DNA of 64,000 bases from Bacteroidota bacterium (lineage in GTDB: Bacteria; Bacteroidota; Bacteroidia; Chitinophagales; Saprospiraceae): assembly GCA_029572935.1 (NCBI GenBank), contig JAKQHM010000053.1, positions 62,001 to 126,000 on the forward strand. The letters run 5' to 3'. Both the position numbers and the translations under genes were made by a program. The notes under the pieces are model-generated. The model made no database searches. It had not been told where the DNA came from and saw nothing but the letters and a program-made list of their open reading frames with translations. Each line of letters begins with the position of its first letter. Within the stretch, counting starts at the first letter, position 1. Positions 52,241 through 61,451 of this stretch are shown here, piece after piece.

Positions 52241-54337
52241 ATGAATCCAATTAGTTTTCAATATCCTCTCTTCTATCTGGCTGTTGCCCTAATCCTGGCA
52301 ACTGCTGCTGCCTTCATCCTGTATTATCGCACCAGACAGCTCAGCGATCTGACGGTAGGGCAAAAACTATTGTTGGCTGGACTCAGAGCAGGCGTCATTT
52401 TTTTGCTGATCGTCCTGTTGATGAACCCCATGACCCGGATCTTTCAAAAAGAAATCAAAAAGCCTGAAATCATTATAGCCCTAGATGAATCTGCCTCCAT
52501 GACCGCTAAAGACAGCAACTGGGTAAATGGCTACTTACAAATGGAGAAAGATCTGATGGAAAATCTTTCAGATAAATACTCCATCACCCAAATGGGATTT
52601 GGGCAAACTGCATCAGATGAGCGCAAGGGATCCTTCGACCAGCCTGGCACCAATGTGGAATCACTTTTTGACCGCGTCAACAATATGGCCGATTTTCAGC
52701 AATTAAAAGGACTGATTCTGGTCACTGATGGCATTTACAATACCGGACGCAACCCTTTGTATCACCCCATGCTCCAATCCATTCCCATATACACTGTTTT
52801 TCAGGGTGATTCCATACAGGAAAAGGATCTGAGTATCCAAAGGATCTTTCACAATGAAATCATTTTTTCCGGTGATAAGTTTGGCCTTGAATTCGATATT
52901 CAAGCCTGGTTGTGTGAAAATTCAAAAAGCAGCATACGCGTTTCCAGAATGGAATCCGGCTCATGGACCAAACTGTCAGAAAAAAATATTGAAATTGACA
53001 AGCCCGGGTTCTTCAGCACGCTCAATTTTACCTTCGATGCAGAAAAGCCTGGGATTTTCCGATACAGAATTGAATGCAGTTCTATTCCGGGAGAAAAGAA
53101 TATTCAAAACAATATCCGCGATTTTTACATAGAAGTTCTGGATGCCCGGAAAAAAGTAATGATATTGGCTTATTCGCCTCATCCTGACCTGGCTGCTATC
53201 AAAAGCTCACTGGAAGAACATAAAAATTATGAGGTAAACATCTCCTATATCACAGATCAGCCTGTGATTTCTGACCAGACCCAACTGGTGATCTTTCACA
53301 ACCTTCCTCATATAAACCATAACCTGGAAGCCCAGATCGTCCGATTGGATGCCTTGAAAATACCTCGGATATTTATTCTGGGCACTCTGACTGACATTCC
53401 CTCTTTCAACAAAAGACAATCTGCACTCACCATATCGGGTGGCCAGACAGGATCCAATGAATCTCAGGCAATTCTTTTGGAAACCTTCAACAGCTTTACC
53501 CTTTCTGATTATGCAAAAAGTACTTTGCTCCGGTTTCCTCCGCTCACAGTGCCTTTTGGACAATATCAAACTGATCCCGGAGCCTCCGTATTGCTCCGGC
53601 AGAAGATTGGCAAGGTCGAAACGGAATATCCCTTGTGGCTCATCTCCGATCAGAACGGGATCAAAACGATGGTTATATGCGGAGAAGGTCTATGGAGATG
53701 GAAAATGAACAACTATGTTCTGGACAACAGGTTTGATGGCTTTCAGGAGCTCCTGATCAAATCCATCCAGTTTACAAGCTCAAAAGAAGACAGAAGAAAA
53801 TTCCGCTCACAGCCATCTAAAAAAGTATACAGCGAATCGGAACCCGTTGTGATTAATGCAGAATTATACAACGACGCATACGAATTGATCAACCAGCCTG
53901 ATGTGAAACTGAGCATCAGGTCTGAAGACAAAAAGGAATATACTTTTACGCTGGGTAAAAGAGAAAACTTCTACGAAATCAATGCAGGATCCTTTTCAGA
54001 AGGCGACTATACCTTTGTCTCCACTACAGAATGGAATGGTACGAAATTAAGATCAGATGGGCGATTCAGCATATTGAAAGGAAACCCTGAATTAAATCAA
54101 CTGGTGGGACAGCCAGGCTTACTGCGGAACATTTCAATGAAATCCGGAGGCCGGTCTTACCTGATCCGGGATTTAAATCAATTGGGAGAATTACTGACTT
54201 CAGATGAAAAAATAAAACCAGTGGTTTATCAGACCCTTGAAGTCAAGCCCTTCATAGATCGCAAATGGCTGTTCTTTTTAATTTTCCTTCTTTTGGGCTC
54301 TGAGTGGTTTTTGCGCAGATATTGGGGCAGTTATTGA
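52241..54337 (+). CDS. Membrane protein with VWA-like domain
   Basis: 698 aa. Two N-terminal membrane helices (YPLFYLAVALILATAAAFIL and AGVIFLLIVLLMNPM), then a von Willebrand A-like domain opening IIIALDESASMTAKDSN, where DESAS fits the MIDAS DxSxS. A beta-rich region follows (about 210-310), then a glutamine-amidotransferase-like or BatA-associated domain (KVMILAYSPHPDLAAIKSSL), more beta regions, and one C-terminal helix (WLFFLIFLLLGSEWFL). The layout is that of Bacteroidota proteins near BatA/BatB, thought to sit in the inner membrane with the bulk in the periplasm; their role is not known. The stop overlaps the convergent CAP gene by 7 bp. Confidence 0.82.
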   Translation: MNPISFQYPLFYLAVALILATAAAFILYYRTRQLSDLTVGQKLLLAGLRAGVIFLLIVLLMNPMTRIFQKEIKKPEIIIALDESASMTAKDSNWVNGYLQMEKDLMENLSDKYSITQMGFGQTASDERKGSFDQPGTNVESLFDRVNNMADFQQLKGLILVTDGIYNTGRNPLYHPMLQSIPIYTVFQGDSIQEKDLSIQRIFHNEIIFSGDKFGLEFDIQAWLCENSKSSIRVSRMESGSWTKLSEKNIEIDKPGFFSTLNFTFDAEKPGIFRYRIECSSIPGEKNIQNNIRDFYIEVLDARKKVMILAYSPHPDLAAIKSSLEEHKNYEVNISYITDQPVISDQTQLVIFHNLPHINHNLEAQIVRLDALKIPRIFILGTLTDIPSFNKRQSALTISGGQTGSNESQAILLETFNSFTLSDYAKSTLLRFPPLTVPFGQYQTDPGASVLLRQKIGKVETEYPLWLISDQNGIKTMVICGEGLWRWKMNNYVLDNRFDGFQELLIKSIQFTSSKEDRRKFRSQPSKKVYSESEPVVINAELYNDAYELINQPDVKLSIRSEDKKEYTFTLGKRENFYEINAGSFSEGDYTFVSTTEWNGTKLRSDGRFSILKGNPELNQLVGQPGLLRNISMKSGGRSYLIRDLNQLGELLTSDEKIKPVVYQTLEVKPFIDRKWLFFLIFLLLGSEWFLRRYWGSY

Positions 54338-54801
54338 CCCCGCTTCTGTGGAGTGCCGAAATTTTGAACCCAGTAACCTTTTGAATAACCAACCGCGGTT
54401 TCTTCGTATTTGCCCATTAAATTACGGCAATGCATGGGACTTTCAACCCATGCCTTCACTACCTCTTCGGCTGAAAAGAAACCCTCCGCAATATTCTCAG
54501 CATAGGATTGATACGAATAACCCACCCTCGAAAGTCTTTCCCTGGCCATACTGCCTTTTTGGTCTCGATGTGAAAGGCGATTGGATGCCGCGAGATAATC
54601 GGCATGTCCCTGGGCAGCCTTGGCAATGGTATCATTCCAAACCAATGGAGCTTGAGGAGGGAAATAGTTTTTTCCACATCTGCAGCCCTTGGCTCGTTGT
54701 GCATTGATCAGACTCATTACTTCCCTTGATGGATTCAGGTTTACAGATAATTCACCGTGGAACATCAAAATAAAGCTTATCAATCCTATCCCATTCAGCA
54801 T
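54331..54801 (-). CDS. Secreted CAP (SCP/PR1-like) domain protein
   Basis: 156 aa. A hydrophobic N-terminus (MLNGIGLISFILMFHGELS) suggests export. The CAP fold is clear: AAQGHADYLAASNRLSHRD, with the two histidines, then YAENIAEGFFSAEEVVKAW (glutamate) and SPMHCRNLMGKYEETAVGY, giving the His-Glu-His-Glu cavity of bacterial SCP proteins. These bind lipids or act as weak proteases in other organisms; bacterial roles are largely unknown. It ends 7 bp inside the convergent VWA gene. Confidence 0.9.
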   Translation of the reverse strand: MLNGIGLISFILMFHGELSVNLNPSREVMSLINAQRAKGCRCGKNYFPPQAPLVWNDTIAKAAQGHADYLAASNRLSHRDQKGSMARERLSRVGYSYQSYAENIAEGFFSAEEVVKAWVESPMHCRNLMGKYEETAVGYSKGYWVQNFGTPQKRGQ

Positions 54802-54872
54802 GATAAGCTAACGACAAGATTGTACCGATAATTGTTGGAATAGTCTAAATGGGAATGACTCAAAGCGAAAAA

Positions 54873-57812
54873 TCACATGATCCTCACCAACCTTTGGACC
54901 ACCCTGTTGCCAAGCTCATCCGTGAGCTCGATCAGGAAAATGCCCGAAAGTCCAGGTTCGGGAAATACCCGGCAATGATCCCTGGAAAGCTGAAGCATAT
55001 GGAAGGAAAGCAATTTTCCGGTGCTGTCAAAAATACGGACCGTCGGGATAGAACTCCATCCTTCATAATGAATCGTAAAAAAATCACCAAATGGATTGGG
55101 AAAAACCTCCAGGACTTTCTGTGCCACAGGATTACTTCCAGTGGTTTGGCAGGGAGTCCCCTGAGTATTGAATCCAAGTTTATAAAATCCTGTATAATAT
55201 CCTGAGCAGATCAGGTTTAAACGGAGCTCGTATGCAGTGCACGAATCCAGTCCGGAAAGAACAAGATCAGAATTTCTGGTAATCCCGGAAGTCCATAGAA
55301 GCTCCTTGGATTTCCGATACTGATAATAGACTTCGTCTCCCGGCCTTTCCTTTGTGAATTGTACCCAGGCCGTGCTGCTGGTGATGCCTGAAACAAGGAC
55401 ATCGGTAATATCTCCACAGACCTGGTCCGAAATAGTCAAACAATAATCTTCGTATTCCCCGAATTCCAGGCCTTGTCCACAAGGCATCGGGGGATCGGTA
55501 ATGTTCTCCCCATATTTAAGCATCACTCTTCCTCGTATGATGCCCGTAAAAGCATTTGCAGGTACTACAAACTGAAATTTCTGAATTCCTTTGGCTATGG
55601 TACCGGTCGGAATAATGGTTTCAGAATTTTCAAAGATGCCGTTTCCGTTAAAATCTATCCAGGCAACCATATGCATCCTGCTGCTGTCCAGAGAATAACC
55701 TGGTCTGATTTCAATCTCATGTCTTTGGCCCCTCTGAAGCAACCATTGTCTGCCCGTTCCTACAAAATTACCATATCCGGTATTGTTCCCACTCACAAAA
55801 CGATCTCCGTCAAACCCCACCGACTCGATCCATTCAAACTGGGATTGCGGCCTTCCTCTATTGCAGTAGTTTTTATCTGTACAATTCTCACAACCTGAGG
55901 TTCTCAAGACAAGCTTTTCTGAAAGTCCGGAGACTGCATCGCCGCCGCAAAAACTAAAGAATCGACATTCGTACTGATTACATGGAATTAGTCCGGAAAC
56001 CCTGATGCTATCCGGCAAAACTGAAGGCAGATAAACGGTGTCCCAATCCATTTGACCCGAAGCTTTGATCAAAAAACCGACTTCATTTAAACCTGGACTT
56101 CTGTTCAGCTTAATCCAAACTTCATTTTTGCCTTCAGTTAATACCCAGGCTCTGGATGGAGCGAGGCAACATCCTCCTGTCGTTAAATTTTGAATGGGAG
56201 AAAAATCTTTCCATCTATCGCATCCACCTGAAATGCGGTATTCATAGTCACCGCAAATATTTAAAGATTTGAATTCCACACTGTCGGACACGGAGTTTAA
56301 ACTATCCTTTATCCAAAAAACGGATCCTTTTTCCCTGAATTCAATGAGGACAGGATATTTCAGGTTGGGCAGAATGGGCTTGAAGCTGATGCGGTCAGTA
56401 TGGACAGATGAGATGACGGGCAACAAGGCTCCGGAACTGCGCTCCAGGTCCAGCACCCCTCCACTGACTGTCACTCCCTTCAGACTTTCGATAGGCCTTA
56501 CATGATTTAAAATAAGCTGTTTAAACTGCATAGCCGCCCCGGAAGGATTACTCAGAGCCTTCGCTGATGCGACATTGCAAGGCATACTGTACAGGAGGGC
56601 TATAGCGCCTGCAATTTGAGGAGATGCTGCACTGGTACCTCTGAAAAATCCAAGAGAATTATCAGGGGCCAATGTAAAAACATTCTCACCAAAGGCACCA
56701 AGATCTACTGAAACAGGGCCATAACCACTGGTCTGGTCTTTTTGGTCAAACCAATCCATGTTGGTCACCGTAATCAGAAAATCACTGGTACAGGTGGTGG
56801 GCAAGTCTCCTTCCACATCGACATTCAAATCGAGATTGGTAGTCGATGCCGCATTTAATATCCCAACTGCACCAAGAGAATCGTAGACGGCACACCAAAG
56901 AGGAGCTTCTTCGGGCTTTCTATAGTCCGCACCCCAGGAGGAATTGGTTGCTACCACAAAAGCTCCCTTCTTGCCTCCCGATAGGTTGTATGCTCTTCTG
57001 GCCTGCCAGGGATAGGAGTAGGACATTATGGCGCTGGCTTCATCTCCTCCTCCGCTGACAAACATCAATTTGACATTCCAAATCATTCCTGCCACACCCA
57101 GATTGTTGTTGCCTCGAGCAGCAGCTATGCCACAAACCGGAGTTCCGTGTCGTCCCTTGTCAAACACATCTGTCTGGTTAAATGTATTCCATCCATTGAA
57201 ATCATCGATGTATCCATTGCCATCGTCATCGATGCCATTTGAAGGTATTTCACTAAAATTTTTCCAATGGTTTGCCCGGATGTCGTAATGGTTTATATCC
57301 AAACCATCATCGATCACACACAACACGATCGTATCCCCATTCTCAGTCAGCCCGCCTGTAGCATGATCCCAGGCAAGCTCGGACCTGAAATCAGCACCTG
57401 ACACCCCACCTTCCATTCCGTTGTTGAAATGATACCATTGCCTGTCGTAGTAAGTATCATTGGGCTTTTTTCTGAATTGGATGAGGTGATTCCTCTGGAT
57501 GATGTGGACACAGGGAAGGGACTGAAGCTGTTTCCTGACTTTATCTTCATGCAGGTGGACATAATCAAATCCAATCAAAATCATGTTCCAGTCTGCATTC
57601 AGTACTTTAAGCAGTTGAAATTCGCCCTCTGCGGAAGTAGATCTTGCTGTCGCGACATTTTTCAAAAACTGATCAGGGGTACAAGATGGGTCCAGTAAAA
57701 CGATAAATTGCCCAAGACGATGATCCAATTTTTGACCGAAGATGATACCTGACCCGAAAGCAAAAACGAGAAATGCAAAGATGTAAATTGGGAGGTACCG
57801 CTTGAACCGCAT
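54873..57812 (-). CDS. Secreted subtilisin-like serine protease (S8) with GEVES domain and T9SS tail
   Basis: 979 aa. Signal peptide-like start (MRFKRYLPIYIFAFLVFAFGSGIIFG), a propeptide to about 140, then a complete S8 triad: VIDDGLDINHYD (Asp near 167), RHGTPVCGIAAA (His near 222) and GTSAASPQIAGA (Ser near 394). After it come fibronectin-III-like beta units with CYEYR/CxxYECR-like phrases (SLNICGDYEYRISG, PCNQYECRFFSFC), a GEVES domain (VAWIDFNGNGIFENSETI) and another Fn3-like unit. The tail (VFPNPFGDFFTIHYEG to GLSGIFLIELTDELG) resembles a T9SS type A sorting domain. It is likely an extracellular protease; monocistronic by spacing. Confidence 0.94.
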   Translation of the reverse strand: MRFKRYLPIYIFAFLVFAFGSGIIFGQKLDHRLGQFIVLLDPSCTPDQFLKNVATARSTSAEGEFQLLKVLNADWNMILIGFDYVHLHEDKVRKQLQSLPCVHIIQRNHLIQFRKKPNDTYYDRQWYHFNNGMEGGVSGADFRSELAWDHATGGLTENGDTIVLCVIDDGLDINHYDIRANHWKNFSEIPSNGIDDDGNGYIDDFNGWNTFNQTDVFDKGRHGTPVCGIAAARGNNNLGVAGMIWNVKLMFVSGGGDEASAIMSYSYPWQARRAYNLSGGKKGAFVVATNSSWGADYRKPEEAPLWCAVYDSLGAVGILNAASTTNLDLNVDVEGDLPTTCTSDFLITVTNMDWFDQKDQTSGYGPVSVDLGAFGENVFTLAPDNSLGFFRGTSAASPQIAGAIALLYSMPCNVASAKALSNPSGAAMQFKQLILNHVRPIESLKGVTVSGGVLDLERSSGALLPVISSVHTDRISFKPILPNLKYPVLIEFREKGSVFWIKDSLNSVSDSVEFKSLNICGDYEYRISGGCDRWKDFSPIQNLTTGGCCLAPSRAWVLTEGKNEVWIKLNRSPGLNEVGFLIKASGQMDWDTVYLPSVLPDSIRVSGLIPCNQYECRFFSFCGGDAVSGLSEKLVLRTSGCENCTDKNYCNRGRPQSQFEWIESVGFDGDRFVSGNNTGYGNFVGTGRQWLLQRGQRHEIEIRPGYSLDSSRMHMVAWIDFNGNGIFENSETIIPTGTIAKGIQKFQFVVPANAFTGIIRGRVMLKYGENITDPPMPCGQGLEFGEYEDYCLTISDQVCGDITDVLVSGITSSTAWVQFTKERPGDEVYYQYRKSKELLWTSGITRNSDLVLSGLDSCTAYELRLNLICSGYYTGFYKLGFNTQGTPCQTTGSNPVAQKVLEVFPNPFGDFFTIHYEGWSSIPTVRIFDSTGKLLSFHMLQLSRDHCRVFPEPGLSGIFLIELTDELGNRVVQRLVRIM

Positions 57813-57918
57813 TTATTGAAAATTGGATAAAAGATACCAACAACTAACATACCAAACAGGCATTTTGGTCAGTCCAAATAAAAAAAAAGACAAATAATTT
57901 ATAAATTTAAAATATTCA

Positions 57919-57933
57919 TCATACATTAGCGTC
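57919..57933 (+). promoter_or_regulatory. Promoter-proximal element shared with ftsK
   Basis: TCATACATTAGCGTC, identical to 38898-38912, ending 46 bp before the ATG of the TPR/PD40/SPOR gene and preceded by ATTTAAAAT. A second -7-like TAATTTTC begins at about 57934. Confidence 0.55.
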
Positions 57934-57979
57934 TAATTTTCAGTACTCAATTAAAAAAACTACGACCAAAACTCGATTT

Positions 57980-59875
57980 ATGAGATCTTTATTTCATTTA
58001 GCCATACTCATCCTGGTGATCTTGGTGACTGCCCGTGCGGGTGCCCAGCAATCCATTGCAGAGATCGCCAAAGAACATATTGCCAACAAACATTACCTGT
58101 TGGCCATATCGGTCCTGGAGGCAGACCTAAAAGGCAACAAACAGAATATCAGCGCATTGCACCTTCTGGCAAAAGCCTATGAGCTGAGTGGTTCGCCGAA
58201 AGATGCGAAGCAGCAATACCAGAATCTGCTGAACCATCCGGATGCAGACGTCGAAATCATTTTCGAATATGCCGATTTTTTAAGGAGAAATCTGGAGTTG
58301 GAAGAGGCCAAATCCTGGTTTCTCAAATACGCGGAATTCAATCCGGTGGTCGGGGAATACTTTGCCCAAACCTGTGATTATGCCCTCAGCCAATTGAATT
58401 CTTCCAAAAATTGTCAGCTCGCTCAGATTTCCGAGGATCCACAAGCCGTCGTTTCTCCCGTTCTGCCGGATCTCGCAGGACTGGATCGCTTTGAGGAAGC
58501 TCAGTCGGAAGGCATGTTCAGCATCAAAGGAATTCAGGAGAACGGCGTAAGCTCTAATTTAAAAATAAAAGGCCTCATAGGCCAGGTATGGGCGACAGAA
58601 GGCGGGCAGGATATTGCCAAAAGGCCTTCTAGAATGGTCTATACCGAAACTGAAGGCGGAGAAAAGGTCCTGTTTGTTGCGGAAATTGACGACAAAGGTA
58701 GCTGGAAGGATCCCAGGGGATTGCGCTCTGCCGGTTCCAACTGGTCCGATATTAACCCTACCCTTTCAGAGGACGGTAACACCTTGTTTTTCTCATCCAA
58801 CCGTCCCGGCGGATATGGCGGATTTGATCTGTACCGCTCAATTTGGAATGAAAACGATTGGACCGAACCTGAAAATCTGGGTGCTTTGATCAATACTCCC
58901 GGTGAGGAGATTACCCCGTTTGCACAAAATCAGGAGCTTTACTTTTCATCTGACTGGCATAAAGGTCTTGGAGGTTTTGATGTATTCAAAGTCTCTCGCA
59001 GAGGAGAAATTTGGACAGCTCCTGAAAATATGGGAGTTTGTGTCAATTCCTCCTATGATGAGTTAAAATTCACCGTGCAGGAAGAAAATAAAGCTCGGTT
59101 CATGTCCAACAAATCCGGAACCAAAGACCAACTGGTCTGGTATGAGGCAGACCGTACTTCAATCGATGATATCCGAAATCCCGCAGAAGTTCACACTTTA
59201 AAAGATCTCAGTATCAAATCTCCACTTACTTCAGAAAGTGTTTCAGCTGGTGAAACAAATTCAGGTAAACCTGTCGCTGACTCAAAAAAAGGATCTGAAG
59301 AACCTGAGGCTGGACCTCAATCCGCCTCCCAAAACGGTAAGTTGTATTATATACAATTGGCTGCTTTGTCTCAGTTCAATGCCCAAGCAGAAGAACGCAT
59401 GAAAAAATTTGCAAAATTCGGGGATGTGTACCGATTTGAAACTCAGGATGGAATCAGCAAGATCCGGGTTGGTCCATTCAGCAGTCTGAATGCAGCACTG
59501 GCGGTACAAAGCAAGATGAAAAAAAGTGGCCATAAAAATACTTTTATTGTTACAGACATTCCTCAGGAAAAGAAAACCCATTTGATTGCCAAGTCTGCCG
59601 GAGAGATGAACCAAACAGCAGACTCTGTGGTCCCTGCCGAAGGAAAATACAAGATCCGGGTAGGAGAATTCAAAGCTCCTGAATGGGTGGATCCTACTCC
59701 TATCAAAGACATCGGAAAAGTAGAACACTGGACGCGTTCAGGATGGACCATCCTGATACTGGGATCATTCCAAACGGTCTATGATGCCAATCTGGCACTG
59801 GAAAAGGTCAAAGCCCGCGGATACAAAGAGGCTTATATCGTCATTGAAGAAGACGGCAAGCTCTACAAATATTAA
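57980..59875 (+). CDS. Exported TPR / PD40 beta-propeller / double SPOR protein (PorE-like)
   Basis: 631 aa. Signal peptide MRSLFHLAILILVILVTARAGAQ; TPR-like helices from about 25-150 (KHYLLAISVLEADLKGN, SALHLLAKAYELSG); PD40/WD40-like propeller repeats about 240-400 (INPTLSEDGNTLFFSSNRPG and GGYGGFDLYRS). The C-terminal part has two SPOR domains, one from residue about 453 (LYYIQLAALSQFNAQ to KIRVGPFSSL) and a second from about 555 (YKIRVGEFKAPEWVD to WTILILGSFQTVYDA). SPOR domains bind peptidoglycan stripped of stem peptides. The TPR-propeller front matches PorE of the type IX system, which instead ends in an OmpA-type peptidoglycan-binding domain. It may thus tether an envelope complex to the wall, perhaps at the septum. 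Confidence 0.85.
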   Translation: MRSLFHLAILILVILVTARAGAQQSIAEIAKEHIANKHYLLAISVLEADLKGNKQNISALHLLAKAYELSGSPKDAKQQYQNLLNHPDADVEIIFEYADFLRRNLELEEAKSWFLKYAEFNPVVGEYFAQTCDYALSQLNSSKNCQLAQISEDPQAVVSPVLPDLAGLDRFEEAQSEGMFSIKGIQENGVSSNLKIKGLIGQVWATEGGQDIAKRPSRMVYTETEGGEKVLFVAEIDDKGSWKDPRGLRSAGSNWSDINPTLSEDGNTLFFSSNRPGGYGGFDLYRSIWNENDWTEPENLGALINTPGEEITPFAQNQELYFSSDWHKGLGGFDVFKVSRRGEIWTAPENMGVCVNSSYDELKFTVQEENKARFMSNKSGTKDQLVWYEADRTSIDDIRNPAEVHTLKDLSIKSPLTSESVSAGETNSGKPVADSKKGSEEPEAGPQSASQNGKLYYIQLAALSQFNAQAEERMKKFAKFGDVYRFETQDGISKIRVGPFSSLNAALAVQSKMKKSGHKNTFIVTDIPQEKKTHLIAKSAGEMNQTADSVVPAEGKYKIRVGEFKAPEWVDPTPIKDIGKVEHWTRSGWTILILGSFQTVYDANLALEKVKARGYKEAYIVIEEDGKLYKY

Positions 59876-59899
59876 GCAGATTAATCCCTGCATATCCAG

Positions 59900-59932
59900 G
59901 CCTCTTTCGCTCTTGGGCGGAAGAGGCTTTTT
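59900..59932 (+). terminator. Rho-independent terminator
   Basis: Stem GCCTCTTTCGC (59900-59910) / GCGGAAGAGGC (59917-59927), one G-U pair, followed by five T, 24 bp after the SPOR-protein stop. Confidence 0.85.
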
Positions 59933-60035
59933 AATTTAACTCCCGTTGAAAAGTATCTTTAAATCTACCTAATTCAATAAAAGCGATACAAGGAAGATAA
60001 ATCAATCTTACCATCCTGGCATTCTCCATTCAGCT

Positions 60036-61451
60036 TTATTTACCCTTACCCTGGATCAGAACCAGCAAAGTATAAAAGAGTATTTTAAAATCAAGACCCA
60101 ATGACCTGTTTTCAATATAAAGGATGTCGTATTGCAAACGCTGGATCATTTCATCAATATTCGAAGCATAGCCAAATTTAACCTGACCCCAGGATGTGAT
60201 TCCGGGCCTTACTTTCAGGAGATGTTTGTAGTGAGGGGCCCTCTCCATAATTTTCTGAATAAAATATGCTCTTTCCGGCCTGGGCCCCACCAGCGACATA
60301 TCCCCTTTGAGGACATTTACAAATTGGGGAATCTCATCCAATCTCCACTTTCGCATAACCTGCCCCCAGGGCGTAATTCTCTGATCCGACTTACTGGACA
60401 ACTGCGGTCCTGTCACCTCAGCATTTAGGTACATGGATCTGAACTTAATAATTTTAAAGGGCACTCCGTTGCACCCGATTCTTTCCTGAAGGTAAAATAC
60501 AGGTCCGGGGCTAGACAGTAAAGTGCGGATCATGGCGTACAGGATCAGAGGTGAAAGCACCACAAGCATAATCATACTAATCAAAACATCCAGTGCCCGC
60601 TTGACGGCAATCTGCCATCGGGGCATGATCTCCTGTTTGATTTCGATCAAAACGGCTCCATAAAGATGACTCATTTTAACAGTGCCCAGAAGGATATCGT
60701 AGGTATCCGGTACCGTCCGTATGAGGATCCTGTTTCCAAACTCAAAAAGTACATCCAGGATGCTTTTTAATTTTTCATGCTCTGTGGACTCAATCGCCAA
60801 TATTACCTCTTCTACATTTTGTGTCGCGATCACAGCAGGAATATCCTTCAGCTCCCCCAATTGCGGCAGGTAGATCTGCAAATCGTTTGCCTTGCCACCA
60901 TTGGAATCAATATAACCGATAAAGTGGTGCCCCAAACTAAATTTCAGGGAGCTTATATCCTTGTAGAGTTCTATAGCCCTCGCGTCGCCGCCAATGATCA
61001 GGGTTCTGAAACCAACTTTACCTTTTTTGAGCCTTCGGCTTGTAAAGGACAAAAAGGCTATCTTAAATATGGAAAGAGGAACAAAGAAATATAACCAGCA
61101 CCTTATTAATAAACTGAGGTACCTTCCTTCAAAATTTGCATGCTCCGATATCAGAAGTACAAAAAAGACAAGTACGGACATGATCATACTCCACCACATC
61201 GTGTGTGAAAACACATTCCATCTGGAAAGACGGTAGACGTCCTTGTATTGCTCTGCCAATAAATTGGAGGTAAACCAAAAAAGAGAGATCAAACCTGCCC
61301 CCTGAAAATAAAAGGATGAAAATGATTCTGAGGTTTCAAAACTAAAATATTGACGGGAAATAATATAGCTCAGGAATGCATACCATGAGAAGCCAGCCAG
61401 TGCAAGGTCCAGCAATACATATAATATATTCTCCCACCTTGCTATTTTCAT
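60036..61451 (-). CDS. Undecaprenyl-phosphate sugar phosphotransferase (WcaJ/WbaP-like)
   Basis: 471 aa. Four or five membrane helices in the first 130 residues, a Rossmann-like nucleotide-binding region (TLIIGGDARAIELYKDI), then the catalytic sugar transferase domain: KRALDVLISMIMLVVLSPLI, YLQERIGCNGVPFKIIKFRS, WRLDEIPQFVNVLKGDMSLV and GPRPERAYF. All the catalytic motifs are intact. It moves a sugar-1-phosphate from a UDP-sugar to the lipid carrier, starting a capsule or exopolysaccharide repeat unit. The last gene of the chain, its ATG overlaps the lipoprotein stop by 4 bp. Compare the degenerate copy at 325-2247. Confidence 0.94.
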   Translation of the reverse strand: MKIARWENILYVLLDLALAGFSWYAFLSYIISRQYFSFETSESFSSFYFQGAGLISLFWFTSNLLAEQYKDVYRLSRWNVFSHTMWWSMIMSVLVFFVLLISEHANFEGRYLSLLIRCWLYFFVPLSIFKIAFLSFTSRRLKKGKVGFRTLIIGGDARAIELYKDISSLKFSLGHHFIGYIDSNGGKANDLQIYLPQLGELKDIPAVIATQNVEEVILAIESTEHEKLKSILDVLFEFGNRILIRTVPDTYDILLGTVKMSHLYGAVLIEIKQEIMPRWQIAVKRALDVLISMIMLVVLSPLILYAMIRTLLSSPGPVFYLQERIGCNGVPFKIIKFRSMYLNAEVTGPQLSSKSDQRITPWGQVMRKWRLDEIPQFVNVLKGDMSLVGPRPERAYFIQKIMERAPHYKHLLKVRPGITSWGQVKFGYASNIDEMIQRLQYDILYIENRSLGLDFKILFYTLLVLIQGKGK

